This document shows positions 16,353-27,854 of a DNA stretch of 64,000 nucleotides, in pieces. The position numbers and the translations under genes are program-made. The stretch is from Natrialba asiatica DSM 12278 (GTDB lineage Archaea; Halobacteriota; Halobacteria; Halobacteriales; Natrialbaceae), in the NCBI RefSeq assembly GCF_000337555.1, contig NZ_AOIO01000021.1, positions 50,430 through 114,429 on the forward strand, read 5' to 3'. Below the pieces are notes generated by a model. That model was given only the letters and a program-made list of their open reading frames with translations. It did not search any database and had not been told where the DNA came from. Position 1 is the stretch's first letter, and the number at the start of each line of letters is the position of its first letter.

Positions 16353-17534
16353 ATGGCCGAGGACACCTCGCGAAAGCGCAAGGTCCGCGGCAGGAAGATT
16401 CGCGGCGATCGAGAACAGAAAAAGCGACGGCGAGCGCGAAAGGAACTGGCTCGGAACGCGTCGCGAAACGGCAACCACGACGAGGCCGGCACATCCGCGA
16501 CGAACGCGTCGACCGGGGACGAGGGCGGTCATCTCGAGTCCCCAGAAGCCGTCGCTCCAGAGCCGTTCGTCGAAACCGACGCCGTCGAATCGCTTCGCGA
16601 ACGGATCACCGGCTGGCTCGCCGCCGATCAACCCGTACACCTGATCGGGCCGACGGGCTGTGGAAAGACCGCACTCGCACTTTCGGCAGCCGCAGCACGC
16701 GGCCGACCGGTCGTGCATATCAACGGCGACGAGGCCGTCGACACGGCAACACTCGTCGGAACCTACGCCGGCGGCGAACGCTACGAGGAACGCGACGAGT
16801 TCGTCAGCGGCGTGAGCAAGAAGACGCAGATCGTTCGCGACCGCTGGGTCGACAACCCGCTCTCGGCGGCGGTACGTGAGGGTGCCACGCTCGTCTACAA
16901 CGAGTTCTCCCGAAGCGATCCCGCCGCCCACAACGTCTTGCTCTCGGTGTTCGAGGAAGGCGTCCTGGAACGGCCGGGGAAGCGCGGGCGGGATAGAACG
17001 ATCGACGTGCATCCCGAGTTCCGGGCCATCCTCACGTCGAACGACGCGGAGTACGCCGGCGTCCACCGCCAGCAGGATGCGCTGCTCGACCGCGTCGTCG
17101 GGGTCCACGTCGGCCACTACGACGCGGAAACCGAGCGCGAGATCGTCCGCACTCACGTGGACGTGGACGTGGATGTGGATACCCGCGACGGCGACAGTGA
17201 CGACGGCAAGAGCAAGCGCGCGGCCGGTAACGACGAGCGCGGCGCACTCGATCCGGAAGCGATCGGGGCCGTCGTCGAGACGACGCGCACGTTGCGCGAG
17301 GAACTGCCGTTCGTCGTCGGGACGCGAGCAGCGATTACGGCGGCCAAAGGGATCGCTGTCTTCGGGTCCCAGGCTGGCGCTGAGTCGGCACAGCAACAGA
17401 CGGATGGCGGGCAGGCCACCCTCGACGACGAGTTGCTGGCAGACGTCTTCACGGACGTTCTCGGCTCGAAGCTCGCCGGCACGGAGATCGACGACGTGCA
17501 AGCGCTCCGAGAACGGATTACCGACACACTCTGA
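16353..17534 (+). CDS. gvpN: Gas vesicle protein GvpN (MoxR-type AAA+ ATPase)
   Basis: A 393-residue ATPase that promotes vesicle enlargement. A basic Arg/Lys-rich N terminus (SRKRKVRGRKIRGDREQKKR) leads to the AAA+ core with Walker A GPTGCGKT (about residues 99-106). The Walker B region is TLVYNEFSRSDPAAHNVLLS and the sensor segment is FRAILTSNDAEYAGVH. An acidic insertion (VDVDVDVDTRDGDSDDGKSK) lies before the C-terminal lid. It sits between gvpA and gvpO with gaps of 6 and 5 nt. Confidence 0.95.
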   Translation: MAEDTSRKRKVRGRKIRGDREQKKRRRARKELARNASRNGNHDEAGTSATNASTGDEGGHLESPEAVAPEPFVETDAVESLRERITGWLAADQPVHLIGPTGCGKTALALSAAAARGRPVVHINGDEAVDTATLVGTYAGGERYEERDEFVSGVSKKTQIVRDRWVDNPLSAAVREGATLVYNEFSRSDPAAHNVLLSVFEEGVLERPGKRGRDRTIDVHPEFRAILTSNDAEYAGVHRQQDALLDRVVGVHVGHYDAETEREIVRTHVDVDVDVDTRDGDSDDGKSKRAAGNDERGALDPEAIGAVVETTRTLREELPFVVGTRAAITAAKGIAVFGSQAGAESAQQQTDGGQATLDDELLADVFTDVLGSKLAGTEIDDVQALRERITDTL

Positions 17535-17539
17535 GACCA

Positions 17540-18220
17540 ATGGCCAACGCCGAGACAGCGAACGCGACGACACGGTGCAAGGCGCTCACCGCGGACGGCG
17601 AGCGCTGCTCGCGGCCAGCCCAGGACGACGGCTTTTGCTTCCAGCACGACGAGAGCGATCCCACCGTGAGCGAGGCCGACGACGCAGCCGAGGAACAGGA
17701 CGCCGACCAAGAGCCGGCTCAAGACCAAGAGCAGGATCAGGAGCAGGAGCAGGAACCGGCTCAAAACCAGGAGCAGAAAGAACCACAGGAGGAAACCCAG
17801 GCCCAGGAGCAAGAACAGGAACACGAACAAGAACAACCGCATCAAACCGACACCTCACAACCCACCTCTGAGATGGCCAGCGACGAAACAACCGACCCCG
17901 ACGCCGTCGATACCGACGAACTCGACGCCGATACCGAATCGGACGTCGACACCGACCAAATCGAGGGCGTCCTCGCGATCCGCCGAACCGTCGTCTCGAC
18001 CGCCGGTGAACTCATCGGTCACGAGTTCGACGGCGTCAGCGAAATATCGCCGACCGACGAAGGCTGGTGTGCCGTCGTCGAAGTCGTCGAGCGCTCGGCG
18101 GTCCCGGACACGCAGGACGTGCTCGGTCGGTACGAGATCGACCTCAATACGGACGGCGTCGTTCAGGGCTATCGACGCCTCGACCGATACCGGCGGGGCG
18201 ATACGACCGTATTCGAGTGA
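17540..18220 (+). CDS. gvpO: Gas vesicle protein GvpO with N-terminal zinc-finger-like extension
   Basis: The C-terminal 90 residues are GvpO: GVLAIRRTVVSTAGELIGHE, FDGVSEISPTDEGWCAVVEV, and VLGRYEIDLNTDGVVQGYRR ending in YRRGDTTVFE. Ahead of this are an acidic linker, a low-complexity Gln/Glu/Pro region (about residues 53-112, for example DQEQDQEQEQEPAQNQEQ) and an N-terminal C-x9-C-x9-C-x2-H motif (Cys13, Cys23, Cys33, His36; CKALTADGERCSRPAQ). The last resembles the small DUF5763-type zinc-binding element. Total length 226 is well above ordinary GvpO. It is the last gene of the rightward operon. Confidence 0.92.
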   Translation: MANAETANATTRCKALTADGERCSRPAQDDGFCFQHDESDPTVSEADDAAEEQDADQEPAQDQEQDQEQEQEPAQNQEQKEPQEETQAQEQEQEHEQEQPHQTDTSQPTSEMASDETTDPDAVDTDELDADTESDVDTDQIEGVLAIRRTVVSTAGELIGHEFDGVSEISPTDEGWCAVVEVVERSAVPDTQDVLGRYEIDLNTDGVVQGYRRLDRYRRGDTTVFE

Positions 18221-18465
18221 TCCCCGGCAGTCGGGAGCCGATGCCAACCCGGTGCCCGACGGCTGTCCAGGCTGCCGAGTAGCGGCTGCCACGCCACACT
18301 CGCCTCCGACCATCCGAACCCGAAAACCGCGGAGCGCCAAGACTCAGAATCCCCGACGTACCCGGACTCACCGTTCCTGCCCTCGAATCCGACTCCCGGA
18401 CGCCGCTCCCGGACCTACGAACCAGAACCCCAAAGTACTCCCCGGCCGTTCGCCCGGCTGAACTC

Positions 18466-18825
18466 GTGCCTTCGCTCCCCGTTCGCGGCGTCGACGTCGG
18501 TCCCGAAACGCGGTGCGGGCACTACCGCACCGACCGAGATATCGTCTCGTTCCGATTCGACTGCTGTGACGCGTACTATCCCTGTTTTCGGTGCCACGCG
18601 GCCGTCGAAGATCACGAGGCGATCCCCTGGCCACGGAACCGGTTCGACGAGCCGTCCGTCCGCTGTGGGGCCTGTGACTCCGCGTTCACCGTCCCAACGT
18701 ACCTCGCGTGTGCGTATCGCTGTCCGAACTGTGACGCCCCCTTCAATCCCGGCTGTGCGGCGCACGCGGATCGGTACTTCGAGACGGCGAACGGGGAGGA
18801 CGATACCGGGGACGCAGACGGCTGA
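18466..18825 (+). CDS. CHY zinc finger protein
   Basis: A 119-residue protein with a CHY-type zinc cluster. The diagnostic CGHYRTDRDIVSFRFDCCDA (Cys-His-Tyr) is followed by YYPCFRCH, RCGACDSAF, YRCPNCDAPFNPGCAAH, giving enough Cys/His for three zinc sites. CHY domains occur in eukaryotic ubiquitin ligases and in stand-alone prokaryotic proteins of unknown role. It lies 245 bp after gvpO on the same strand; a link with gas vesicles is possible but unproven. Confidence 0.85.
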   Translation: MPSLPVRGVDVGPETRCGHYRTDRDIVSFRFDCCDAYYPCFRCHAAVEDHEAIPWPRNRFDEPSVRCGACDSAFTVPTYLACAYRCPNCDAPFNPGCAAHADRYFETANGEDDTGDADG

Positions 18826-18869
18826 CCGCTGCGACGACGGTCCGCCGGCGTCAGCGAACTCGCCCTGGA

Positions 18870-20657
18870 TCAGTCGTCCGCGGGCGAGCGCGCCGACCGA
18901 TCCGTCTCGCCCGACCGTGATCGCTCCGATTCGGTGAGCGTCGCCTCGACGTCGGCCGCCAGGCGGTTCACGACCGCCCGCCCATCCCGTTCGCGGACGA
19001 TCAACTCGTCCGCTTCGAGTGCCGACAGGTGATGCGAGACGGTGCTCGGATCGCACTCGAGTTCATCTGCGAGTCGGCCGTTGTTCGCCTGCCCGATGGC
19101 GGCGAGTGTTTCGAGTACGTCGCGCTTGGCCGGTTCCGCCAGCGCGGCCTGCAGTTCGACCCGCGGGGAGTCGGCTGCGAGCGTCCCGTCGGCACCGGCT
19201 TCACGATCGTCAGGGTTCGTTGCCGCGTGCTCGGTGCCGGTCGCAGCCGCTTCGAGGTACAACCGGCGTTTGCCCCCGATTTTCGCGGACGAAACCAACC
19301 CTTCCTCTTCGAGGATGCGAAGGTGGTGTCGAACCGTCGACAGCGAGAGTTCGTTTCGGTCGCGGACCTGCGAGAGGTAACAGCCGGGGTCGGCTCGAAT
19401 CGTCTCGTAGACGGTCCGTCGGCGATCGTTTTCGAGCGGATCGGAGTCGTCGTAGCGGCTGTACCGAAAGATCGAGACGAGTTGCCAGGGGAGCCGAGAC
19501 GCGAGGCGGTGTAGCCGCTGGAACAGCTCGATCTGACGGACCCACGTCGTGATCGCATTGGCGACGGTCGTGACGATGCCGGTCCCGGCGGCGCTCGAAC
19601 TTGCGCCAGCACTGGCCCCGACGCCGGCTCCGGTCCCAGTCCCGAGACCGGCACCGAGTCCCGCAGTCCCCGCTGTCACCCCTGAGGCCGTGATCACCCC
19701 GAGCAGACCGATGAGTGCAGTCTCCGTCGTCGACGAGGGCAGCCTCGGCGACGCCGTCTCTGAATCGGCTGTCTCACTTCCATCGCCACGCTCACCATCG
19801 GCCGATTCGCCCGCCGTCTCGTTTCCATCACTGCCGTCCCCGAACGTGACGACGCCACCCGACGCGAGCGACGACTCCCCCTCGATCCTCGCCGCGAGGG
19901 GAAGCGCCTCGCGAGACGGCTCGGCTCTCTCGGAGCCGACGGCAGTCACCGGGTCGGTGACAGTGCCGGCACCGAACTCGAGTTCACCAGTCGCCGGGAG
20001 GTCGGTGTCTCCGCCGATCGTAGCTTCGAGTTCGGCGTGCGAGTCGAGCGCGTCCGTCTCGTCCGCGAGACGGTGCGTTTCGGTCGCCGCTGCATCTACG
20101 ACGGTCTCCGACGCCGGGACTCGGGGTGTCTCTGTCGCCGTCTTTGTCTCCGAAGCCGCCCCCTCGTCGAACGTACCGTCTCGTCGCTCACCACCGGCCG
20201 TGTCCGCTTCCGAGCGATCACCGCTCTCCGGATCGATACCGGCTGTGTCCGGACTGATGATCCCCGAACCGGCCGTTAGCGCCCCTTCACTGTCCGATTC
20301 GTACTCGCCCTCGGTCACGTCTTCGGCCGCAGCCTCCCTCTCGGACGCGGTTGCGGCGGTCGCTTCCCCCGACGCGTTGGTGCGGCCGTCCGCCGAGTTG
20401 ATATGGCGCGTTTCCGTCTCCGTAGCCACGCTATCGTTCGAGCCGTCGGACGCCGGTTCCGTCTCGTCGACCGCCGCAGTGCCGTCGGAACCGACTTCTT
20501 GCCCGTTGTCTGCCCCGGAGAGCGTCTCGGCACTCGAGGCCGTTCCTGCAGCAACACCGGCGATGCCAGCGACGCCGCTACAGAGGATTACCGCCGTGAC
20601 GACGCACACGACCGCTTGCGTCGACGGTCGCACCGGTACCGGTGCGCTCGAGGTCAT
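18870..20657 (-). CDS. Membrane-anchored protein with two winged-helix domains
   Basis: Predicted membrane-tethered regulator of 595 residues. An N-terminal hydrophobic segment (about 13-40, a signal peptide or anchor) precedes roughly 270 residues rich in Ser, Thr, Glu and Ala, likely extracytoplasmic. A second hydrophobic Gly-rich segment begins at TETALIGLLGVITASGVTAG (about 311-345). Two cytosolic winged-helix domains follow. The first (about 405-470) includes LSQVRDRNELSLSTVRHHLR; the second (about 500-570) includes LADELECDPSTVSHHLSALE. This topology suggests signal transfer from outside the cell to DNA. It is divergent from mutS. Confidence 0.82.
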   Translation of the reverse strand: MTSSAPVPVRPSTQAVVCVVTAVILCSGVAGIAGVAAGTASSAETLSGADNGQEVGSDGTAAVDETEPASDGSNDSVATETETRHINSADGRTNASGEATAATASEREAAAEDVTEGEYESDSEGALTAGSGIISPDTAGIDPESGDRSEADTAGGERRDGTFDEGAASETKTATETPRVPASETVVDAAATETHRLADETDALDSHAELEATIGGDTDLPATGELEFGAGTVTDPVTAVGSERAEPSREALPLAARIEGESSLASGGVVTFGDGSDGNETAGESADGERGDGSETADSETASPRLPSSTTETALIGLLGVITASGVTAGTAGLGAGLGTGTGAGVGASAGASSSAAGTGIVTTVANAITTWVRQIELFQRLHRLASRLPWQLVSIFRYSRYDDSDPLENDRRRTVYETIRADPGCYLSQVRDRNELSLSTVRHHLRILEEEGLVSSAKIGGKRRLYLEAAATGTEHAATNPDDREAGADGTLAADSPRVELQAALAEPAKRDVLETLAAIGQANNGRLADELECDPSTVSHHLSALEADELIVRERDGRAVVNRLAADVEATLTESERSRSGETDRSARSPADD

Positions 20658-20705
20658 GATCTGGGGTCCACTCGGTGAGCGTTCCGTATACGTTTTGTTG
20701 CACTT

Positions 20706-20729
20706 GACAATCAGAATATATTGATTGTC
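20706..20729. promoter_or_regulatory. Palindromic promoter/operator between membrane regulator and mutS
   Basis: Perfect 8-bp arms GACAATCA (20706-20713) and TGATTGTC (20722-20729) flank the AT-rich core GAATATAT. The core can serve as a TATA element in either direction: about 25 bp before the GTG at 20744 for mutS and about 60 bp before the ATG of the membrane regulator. A dyad on a TATA box is an obvious repression site. Confidence 0.55.
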
Positions 20730-20809
20730 GTTGATGACTGGGTGTGTCAGACGACAGTGTCCGACCCGTCCAGCAAGCTATTTCAGCGTCCGGCGGCCGA
20801 CCACACAGT

Positions 20810-23515
<2,706 letters not shown>

Positions 23516-23539
23516 GCGACAGTCTATCCTCCGACCCAC

Positions 23540-24067
23540 CTATCCGCTCTCGACGAGTTCTTTTCGATAGACGAGGAGATCGACTCCGTCGTCGAACTGC
23601 TCGATCGGTTCGCGATGGACGAGTTCGAATCCTTGCGTCTCGTACGGTCCTTGCGCGGCGGACTGGATCGACAGCGTATCGAGGACGACGTGCGTCGCTC
23701 CGCGCGTTCGCGCTCGGCGCTCGAGTGCAGCGGTGAGCCGCCGCCCATAGCCGCGCCGCTGGTGTTCGGGCGCGACTCGCAGCCGGGTCAGTTCGACCGT
23801 CGAGTCCGGCGGCGTGGCGCTGTATTTCGCGGCGACGGTCGTCTCCGAGACGGGGCGCAAGGCACCGGTGGCGACGATCCGTTCGTCAACCGTGCCGACG
23901 AGAAAGGTCCCCGTCGTGTCGAGGTACGTCTCCGGTATCGTCTCGAGGTCGTCATCCGGAACGCCCTCGACGTACGCGCCGGCACGTCGCATGGCCGCCT
24001 CGTGGACGGCCTGAACTCGCGGTCCGTCACCGGGCTGGTAGCGGCGAATCGTCAGCGTCGGCTCCAC
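23540..24067 (-). CDS. GNAT family N-acetyltransferase
   Basis: Acetyl-CoA-dependent acetyltransferase of 175 residues. The acetyl-CoA binding motif is VELTRLRVAPEHQRRGYGRR (Q/R-x-x-G-x-G/A), preceded by the strand RIVATGALRPVS and followed by HVVLDTLSIQSAAQGPYETQ. The substrate is not evident from the sequence. It is convergent with mutS with a 24-bp gap. Confidence 0.9.
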   Translation of the reverse strand: MEPTLTIRRYQPGDGPRVQAVHEAAMRRAGAYVEGVPDDDLETIPETYLDTTGTFLVGTVDERIVATGALRPVSETTVAAKYSATPPDSTVELTRLRVAPEHQRRGYGRRLTAALERRARTRGATHVVLDTLSIQSAAQGPYETQGFELVHREPIEQFDDGVDLLVYRKELVESG

Positions 24068-24155
24068 GGGAAAGCGGCGGTTCCGTCATTCCAAAAGCGC
24101 TTGCAAAATCACCACGACGGTTCGACGCTCCGCTCCGGAGCGCGGGTCGAATCGA

Positions 24156-24629
24156 TCAGGCGTCGGTAGCGGTATCGCGACGACCGAACTTGAGGAACGC
24201 AAGCGCCGCCCCGAACAGCGCCGTATTTTTGAGGAAGTGGATCAGTTGCTGTTGTTTCTCCTCGGGGTCGTCGAGGTTCCAGAAGTCGTGCATCACCGGC
24301 GTGACGCTGACCAGAAACCCGGCGACCAGCGCCGCGGCCGCGGACGGGCGTCGCCACAGCACGATGCCGATGCCGCCGAGGAGCAACCCGCCGCTCGTCG
24401 CCGGAACCGTGTACTCGGGCATCGGCGTGTTCTTGGCCTCCGCGTAGGCGATCCGTTCGTCCAGATTCCAGAGGTTATCGAGCGCGTTGAACGCGAGAAT
24501 GCCGCCGAAGAGCGCGCGTCCGAGGCGAAACACCCAACTCGTCTCGGCTGCCGATTCGGCTTCGACGGGCTCGGTGAGGGCCTTCCGGTCGCCGTCACTG
24601 CTCGATTGGAACCACGCCTGAAGATCCAT
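24156..24629 (-). CDS. DoxX family membrane protein
   Basis: Integral membrane protein of 157 residues with four hydrophobic segments: LGRALFGGILAFNALDNLWN, SGGLLLGGIGIVLW, AAAALVAGFLVSVTPVMHDF and ALFGAALAFLKFG. The start at 24629 (MDLQAWFQSS) places a short cytosolic head before the first span; an upstream extension of the frame has shadow-like composition. The pattern HDFWNLDDPEEKQQQLIHFL is typical of DoxX proteins, whose role in haloarchaea is unknown. Confidence 0.82.
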   Translation of the reverse strand: MDLQAWFQSSSDGDRKALTEPVEAESAAETSWVFRLGRALFGGILAFNALDNLWNLDERIAYAEAKNTPMPEYTVPATSGGLLLGGIGIVLWRRPSAAAALVAGFLVSVTPVMHDFWNLDDPEEKQQQLIHFLKNTALFGAALAFLKFGRRDTATDA

Positions 24630-24798
24630 ATGTCGAACGGACGGGTGCGAACGATTAGAACTCGACGTAGCAATGGCAGGCGACCGCTCCCGCCGTCGTC
24701 CGTCCCGTCGTTCCGCCAACCGCCCCTGTAACGTTCTTCCCGGACGCCGTCGAAGGACCGCCCACGGGCCTGCACACGCGAGGCAGGCGCTGATCAGG

Positions 24799-25257
24799 AT
24801 GACAACGCTCACGCTTACGAGTTCAGCGTTCGGGGACGGCGATCGGATCCCCGACCGGTACGGCTACGGCGAATCGAACGTCAACCCGCCGCTTAAGTTC
24901 GGCGGCGTTCCCGACGAAGCAGACGCCCTCGCGCTCGTCGTGGACGATCCGGACGCGGTCGACCCCGTGGGCAAGGTCTGGGAGCACTGGATCGTCTGGA
25001 ATATCTCGTCCGATCGAGAGGAGATTCCGGAGGATTGGGACCCCGACGCCGATGTCGGAGAGGGAACGAACGACTTCGGTGAGCGCGGCTACGGTGGCCC
25101 GAACCCGCCCGACCGGGAGCACACCTACCGGTTCAGGCTCTTCGCGCTGGAGTCGTCGCTCGACCTCGGGTCGGAGGCGGACGCCGACGACCTCGAATCC
25201 GCGGCGGAGGGTCGCGTCATCGAGACGACGACGCTCGAAGGGACGTACCCGGTCTGA
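24799..25257 (+). CDS. YbhB/YbcL-like PEBP family protein
   Basis: Phosphatidylethanolamine-binding-protein fold, 152 residues from the ATG at 24799. Characteristic motifs are NVNPPLKFGGVPDEADALAL, the ligand-site DDPDAVDPVGKVWEHWIVWN, and GYGGPNPPDREHTYRFRLFA with the conserved P-P-x-x-x-H-x-Y. There is no signal sequence, so it is cytosolic. Bacterial YbhB has no firm function. It is divergent from the DoxX gene and convergent with nucS. Confidence 0.92.
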   Translation: MTTLTLTSSAFGDGDRIPDRYGYGESNVNPPLKFGGVPDEADALALVVDDPDAVDPVGKVWEHWIVWNISSDREEIPEDWDPDADVGEGTNDFGERGYGGPNPPDREHTYRFRLFALESSLDLGSEADADDLESAAEGRVIETTTLEGTYPV

Positions 25258-25339
25258 ACCGCTTCCCGTGGAAGTCAAGACGGCGGATTACGCGTCCGGG
25301 ACGCGGGGCACGAGCCCGAGTCACGGTAGGGCCGTGGCA

Positions 25340-26182
25340 CTACGTGGCGGTCGGCTCCAGCGAGATGAACTCGAGTCCGTGCTCGGTCAGCAGCCGCTTG
25401 GCGCGGTCGGTAACCGACGGGGCGACGAGAATGCCGCGGACGGTGGCGTCGGCGTGGAGGTCTCGGCCTAGCGCGTCAACGTACCGTCGGAGTTGGCTCA
25501 CCGCATCGGGGCCGACGCGGCGGCGCTTGAGTTCGACGACGACCGTGCGGCCCGCGTCGTCCTCGCCGTAGATGTCGATCGCGCCGGCAGCCGTATCGCG
25601 CTCGGTCGCGAGCGGCGTGAACCCGGGCTCGAGGAGGTCGGGCTCGTCGAGGAGCCGCTGGCGGAGATCCTCTTCCGTCCCGGAGAGGGCGAGTTCGGTT
25701 TCGTCGGTGCCCGAAAACGCGGACACCTGCAGGACGTTCCGAAAGCGCACGAGGAGGCGTTCGTCGGGCGTGGAACGGACGCTTTCGAGGGTGAGCGTCT
25801 CCGTTGTCCCCGTCGTCTCTGTCTCCGTTTCCGTCCCCGTCCCTCCCGCATTCTCGGCGGCGTCGCTTCGGTCAGCATCGGCGTCTCGCCGCTCGCAGGA
25901 GACCTCGTGGTCGCAGCCCGGCGGCTGCCAGTTGACCGGCTGTTGGCCCTCGTCGGTGTGGACGAGCGCCGCGCCGTCGGGTTTGAGCATGACGTGGCGG
26001 TCGCCGGCGTCGAGCGTGCTCGAGGCCCGGCCGTCGTATTCGACGGTACAGCGGCCAAAAACGGTCACGAGCGCCCCGCGGTCGATTCCGTCTGCGACGG
26101 CGTCGCGGGCGTCGACGATCGAGGGCCGTTCGAGCGTCACAGCGTGAAACTCCTGCTCTTGCTCCTGCTGGCTGCGGGTCAC
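25340..26182 (-). CDS. nucS: Endonuclease NucS (EndoMS-type)
   Basis: A 280-residue endonuclease of the family that cuts both strands at mismatches in archaea and actinobacteria. The N-terminal beta domain (VTVFGRCTVEYDGRASSTLD, GDRHVMLKPDGAALVHTDEG, PVNWQPPG) binds DNA. The C-terminal RecB-like nuclease has D-x(n)-E-x-K, with Glu217 and Lys219 in VVVELKRRRVGPDAVSQLRR. The linker is unusually long and Thr/Glu-rich (GTGTETETETTGTTETLTLE). Translation appears to begin with GTG at 26182. Confidence 0.92.
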   Translation of the reverse strand: MTRSQQEQEQEFHAVTLERPSIVDARDAVADGIDRGALVTVFGRCTVEYDGRASSTLDAGDRHVMLKPDGAALVHTDEGQQPVNWQPPGCDHEVSCERRDADADRSDAAENAGGTGTETETETTGTTETLTLESVRSTPDERLLVRFRNVLQVSAFSGTDETELALSGTEEDLRQRLLDEPDLLEPGFTPLATERDTAAGAIDIYGEDDAGRTVVVELKRRRVGPDAVSQLRRYVDALGRDLHADATVRGILVAPSVTDRAKRLLTEHGLEFISLEPTAT

Positions 26183-26324
26183 TGCCGATAGCTAGTCAAG
26201 CGGCGGATAAAAGCGCCGCGACCGACTTCGAGGCGAGTGCCGAGTGCAGTTCACCCGGGCGGCACCCGCACGACGCCAGCGCGGTTGCGAGGGGTTCTTC
26301 CGTTCGGTCGCCGATGACTGACTC

Positions 26325-26984
26325 GTGACCGATTTCACAACGCGGCGCCGCGTCCTGCAACTGTCCGGCGTCGGCGCGACGACATCGCTCGCGGGCTGTA
26401 GCCAGTTCGATATGCTACAAAACGAGTCCGACGGCGGCGACGAGTTCGAACTCGAAACCGGCGTGGAACCTGCTATCGATCCGGCCGACGGAATCACCGC
26501 CTCCGTTCAGCCCGCCCGAGAGGACCTCGTCGCGCTCGAGCAGGAGGTCAGGGACGAAGCCGGCGAGGACGCGACCCGACAGGAGATGGCGACGATGTAC
26601 GAAGAGCGACGGATCGAACTGTTTCAGGAACGCGCCGCCGAGTTCGAGTCGGCGATGCTCGAAGACGACGCCGTCTCGCTCGAGGCGGCCGTCGCCGAAC
26701 AGGGCGCGTTCCTCATCGACGGGCCCGACGACCGCCTCGTCGAGTTGCTCCGCGACGAGGAGGTAGACGCGCTGCTTCCCGGCTCGGAATACGAACTCGT
26801 CCTCCAGCAGGCCCAGGGTCAGGGCGCGAACGGGAACGGGAACGAGTCCGCGCCCGATGGCGAATCGGACGGCGAGGGCGGGAACGACAGTGAGAGCGGC
26901 GGCGAGAACGAATCGACGACGGACGCAGAATCAGAGACGGACGAGGGGTCCGAATCGGACGGCGGGACGAACTCGAGCGAGTAA
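26325..26984 (+). CDS. Tat-exported lipoprotein of unknown function
   Basis: A 219-residue protein starting with GTG at 26325. The N terminus has a twin-arginine motif and lipobox (TTRRRVLQLSGV, then LAGC with Cys25), so it is predicted to be a surface lipoprotein. The middle (residues 50-165) is Glu/Ala-rich and helical. The tail is a low-complexity Gly/Asn/Ser/Glu region (GNGNESAPDGESDGEGGN onward) that may act as a wall spacer. No enzyme motif is visible. It is convergent with the next gene (6-bp gap). Confidence 0.75.
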   Translation: MTDFTTRRRVLQLSGVGATTSLAGCSQFDMLQNESDGGDEFELETGVEPAIDPADGITASVQPAREDLVALEQEVRDEAGEDATRQEMATMYEERRIELFQERAAEFESAMLEDDAVSLEAAVAEQGAFLIDGPDDRLVELLRDEEVDALLPGSEYELVLQQAQGQGANGNGNESAPDGESDGEGGNDSESGGENESTTDAESETDEGSESDGGTNSSE

Positions 26985-26990
26985 GTCGCC

Positions 26991-27473
26991 TCACTCGACG
27001 CGAAACGGACTGTCGCGTTCGGTCCAGTCCCAGCCCGGGAGTCGCTCCTGAAAGCCGGCAGCGAGCGCGGCATCGAGGTCGTCGAGACCTGCGTTCTGGT
27101 CCGGGTCGCCCTGGACGCGAACGTCCGCGTAGTGAAAGGTCGCCTCGCCGAGCGTCCGCAAGGGCTGCGTGCCGGCGATGGTTGCAGCGAGTTCGCGACC
27201 GAGGAGTTCGTCGACGACGAAGCCGGGATAGTCGTCCTGGACGTCGAGTTCACGGAGCAGTGCGACCATGGCGGCGACGTTGACGGCGAGGTCGCCGTCC
27301 GCGAAGACGGTGTCGACGGCCTGCTGGTACTGGGCCGGCGTGACGTGATCGACGTGGGTGTCGAACTGCGTGCCGAGGTCGTCGCGGATGTCGTTGATGA
27401 GCGGGACGATGGTATCGGCGCGGGTGCGAATCCAGTCTCGTTCGTCGGCGACGCGGGCCGGTGTCAGGTGCAT
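26991..27473 (-). CDS. Conserved haloarchaeal hypothetical protein
   Basis: A 160-residue acidic protein starting at 27473 (MHLTPARVADERDWIRTRAD). Two features fix this start: a TATA element (27514-27521) lies 41-48 bp upstream inside the longer open frame, and the extension has low-complexity shadow composition. The sequence is mostly helical (VDTVFADGDLAVNVAAMVAL, PGFVVDELLGRELAATIAGT) and has no membrane span or metal motif. Function unknown. Confidence 0.7.
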   Translation of the reverse strand: MHLTPARVADERDWIRTRADTIVPLINDIRDDLGTQFDTHVDHVTPAQYQQAVDTVFADGDLAVNVAAMVALLRELDVQDDYPGFVVDELLGRELAATIAGTQPLRTLGEATFHYADVRVQGDPDQNAGLDDLDAALAAGFQERLPGWDWTERDSPFRVE

Positions 27474-27854
27474 ACGCCCACTACGGGTGGCGTCCTCCTG
27501 GATTTTGCGAAGGCTTTTATACCACGCAAAGAATAGCCTCGGGTAAGCGGGTTCTCCCTGGAATCTTCCCGCAGTGACCAGGATAACCGACCTGGGAGTA
27601 TGTTCGTCATGGGACGATGTCACAGCGAATGATCCGAGATACGACGCAGACTGCGTTGTCTCACGGGAGCGGACCGTGGTGTCGGTATCGGCGGCGGTGT
27701 CGGCGGTTCCGTCGTCGGCGTCTCTGTCGGTATCGGTCTCAACACTCAGCCACACGAGTTCGACAGTGGCGTGAGGTGGATCGGACGGTTGTGACAGCGG
27801 CTTCCCGGTTCATGTTCTCGGGCGGCGAGTTCACGCAAGCCACATCTGGCGATT
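27474..27854. other. Divergent intergenic region upstream of aCPSF1
   Basis: About 380 bp. The left end carries the minus-strand TATA box (CTTTTATA read on +, 27514-27521) of the hypothetical gene. The middle (27680-27750) is a low-complexity run of GTCGGTATCGG-type repeats with no convincing frame. No strong TATA is visible just before aCPSF1. Confidence 0.45.

Noticed and set aside
17690-17840. Tandem CAGGAGCAG-like DNA repeats in gvpO as a satellite or CRISPR-like array
   Set aside because: They are in-frame Gln/Glu codons of a low-complexity linker without regular spacing or unique spacers.
27474-27755. N-terminal extension of the minus-strand hypothetical gene beginning MWLSVETDTDRDADDG
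   Set aside because: A good TATA box lies inside it (27514-27521) and the sequence is repeat-like; the start at 27473 is better.
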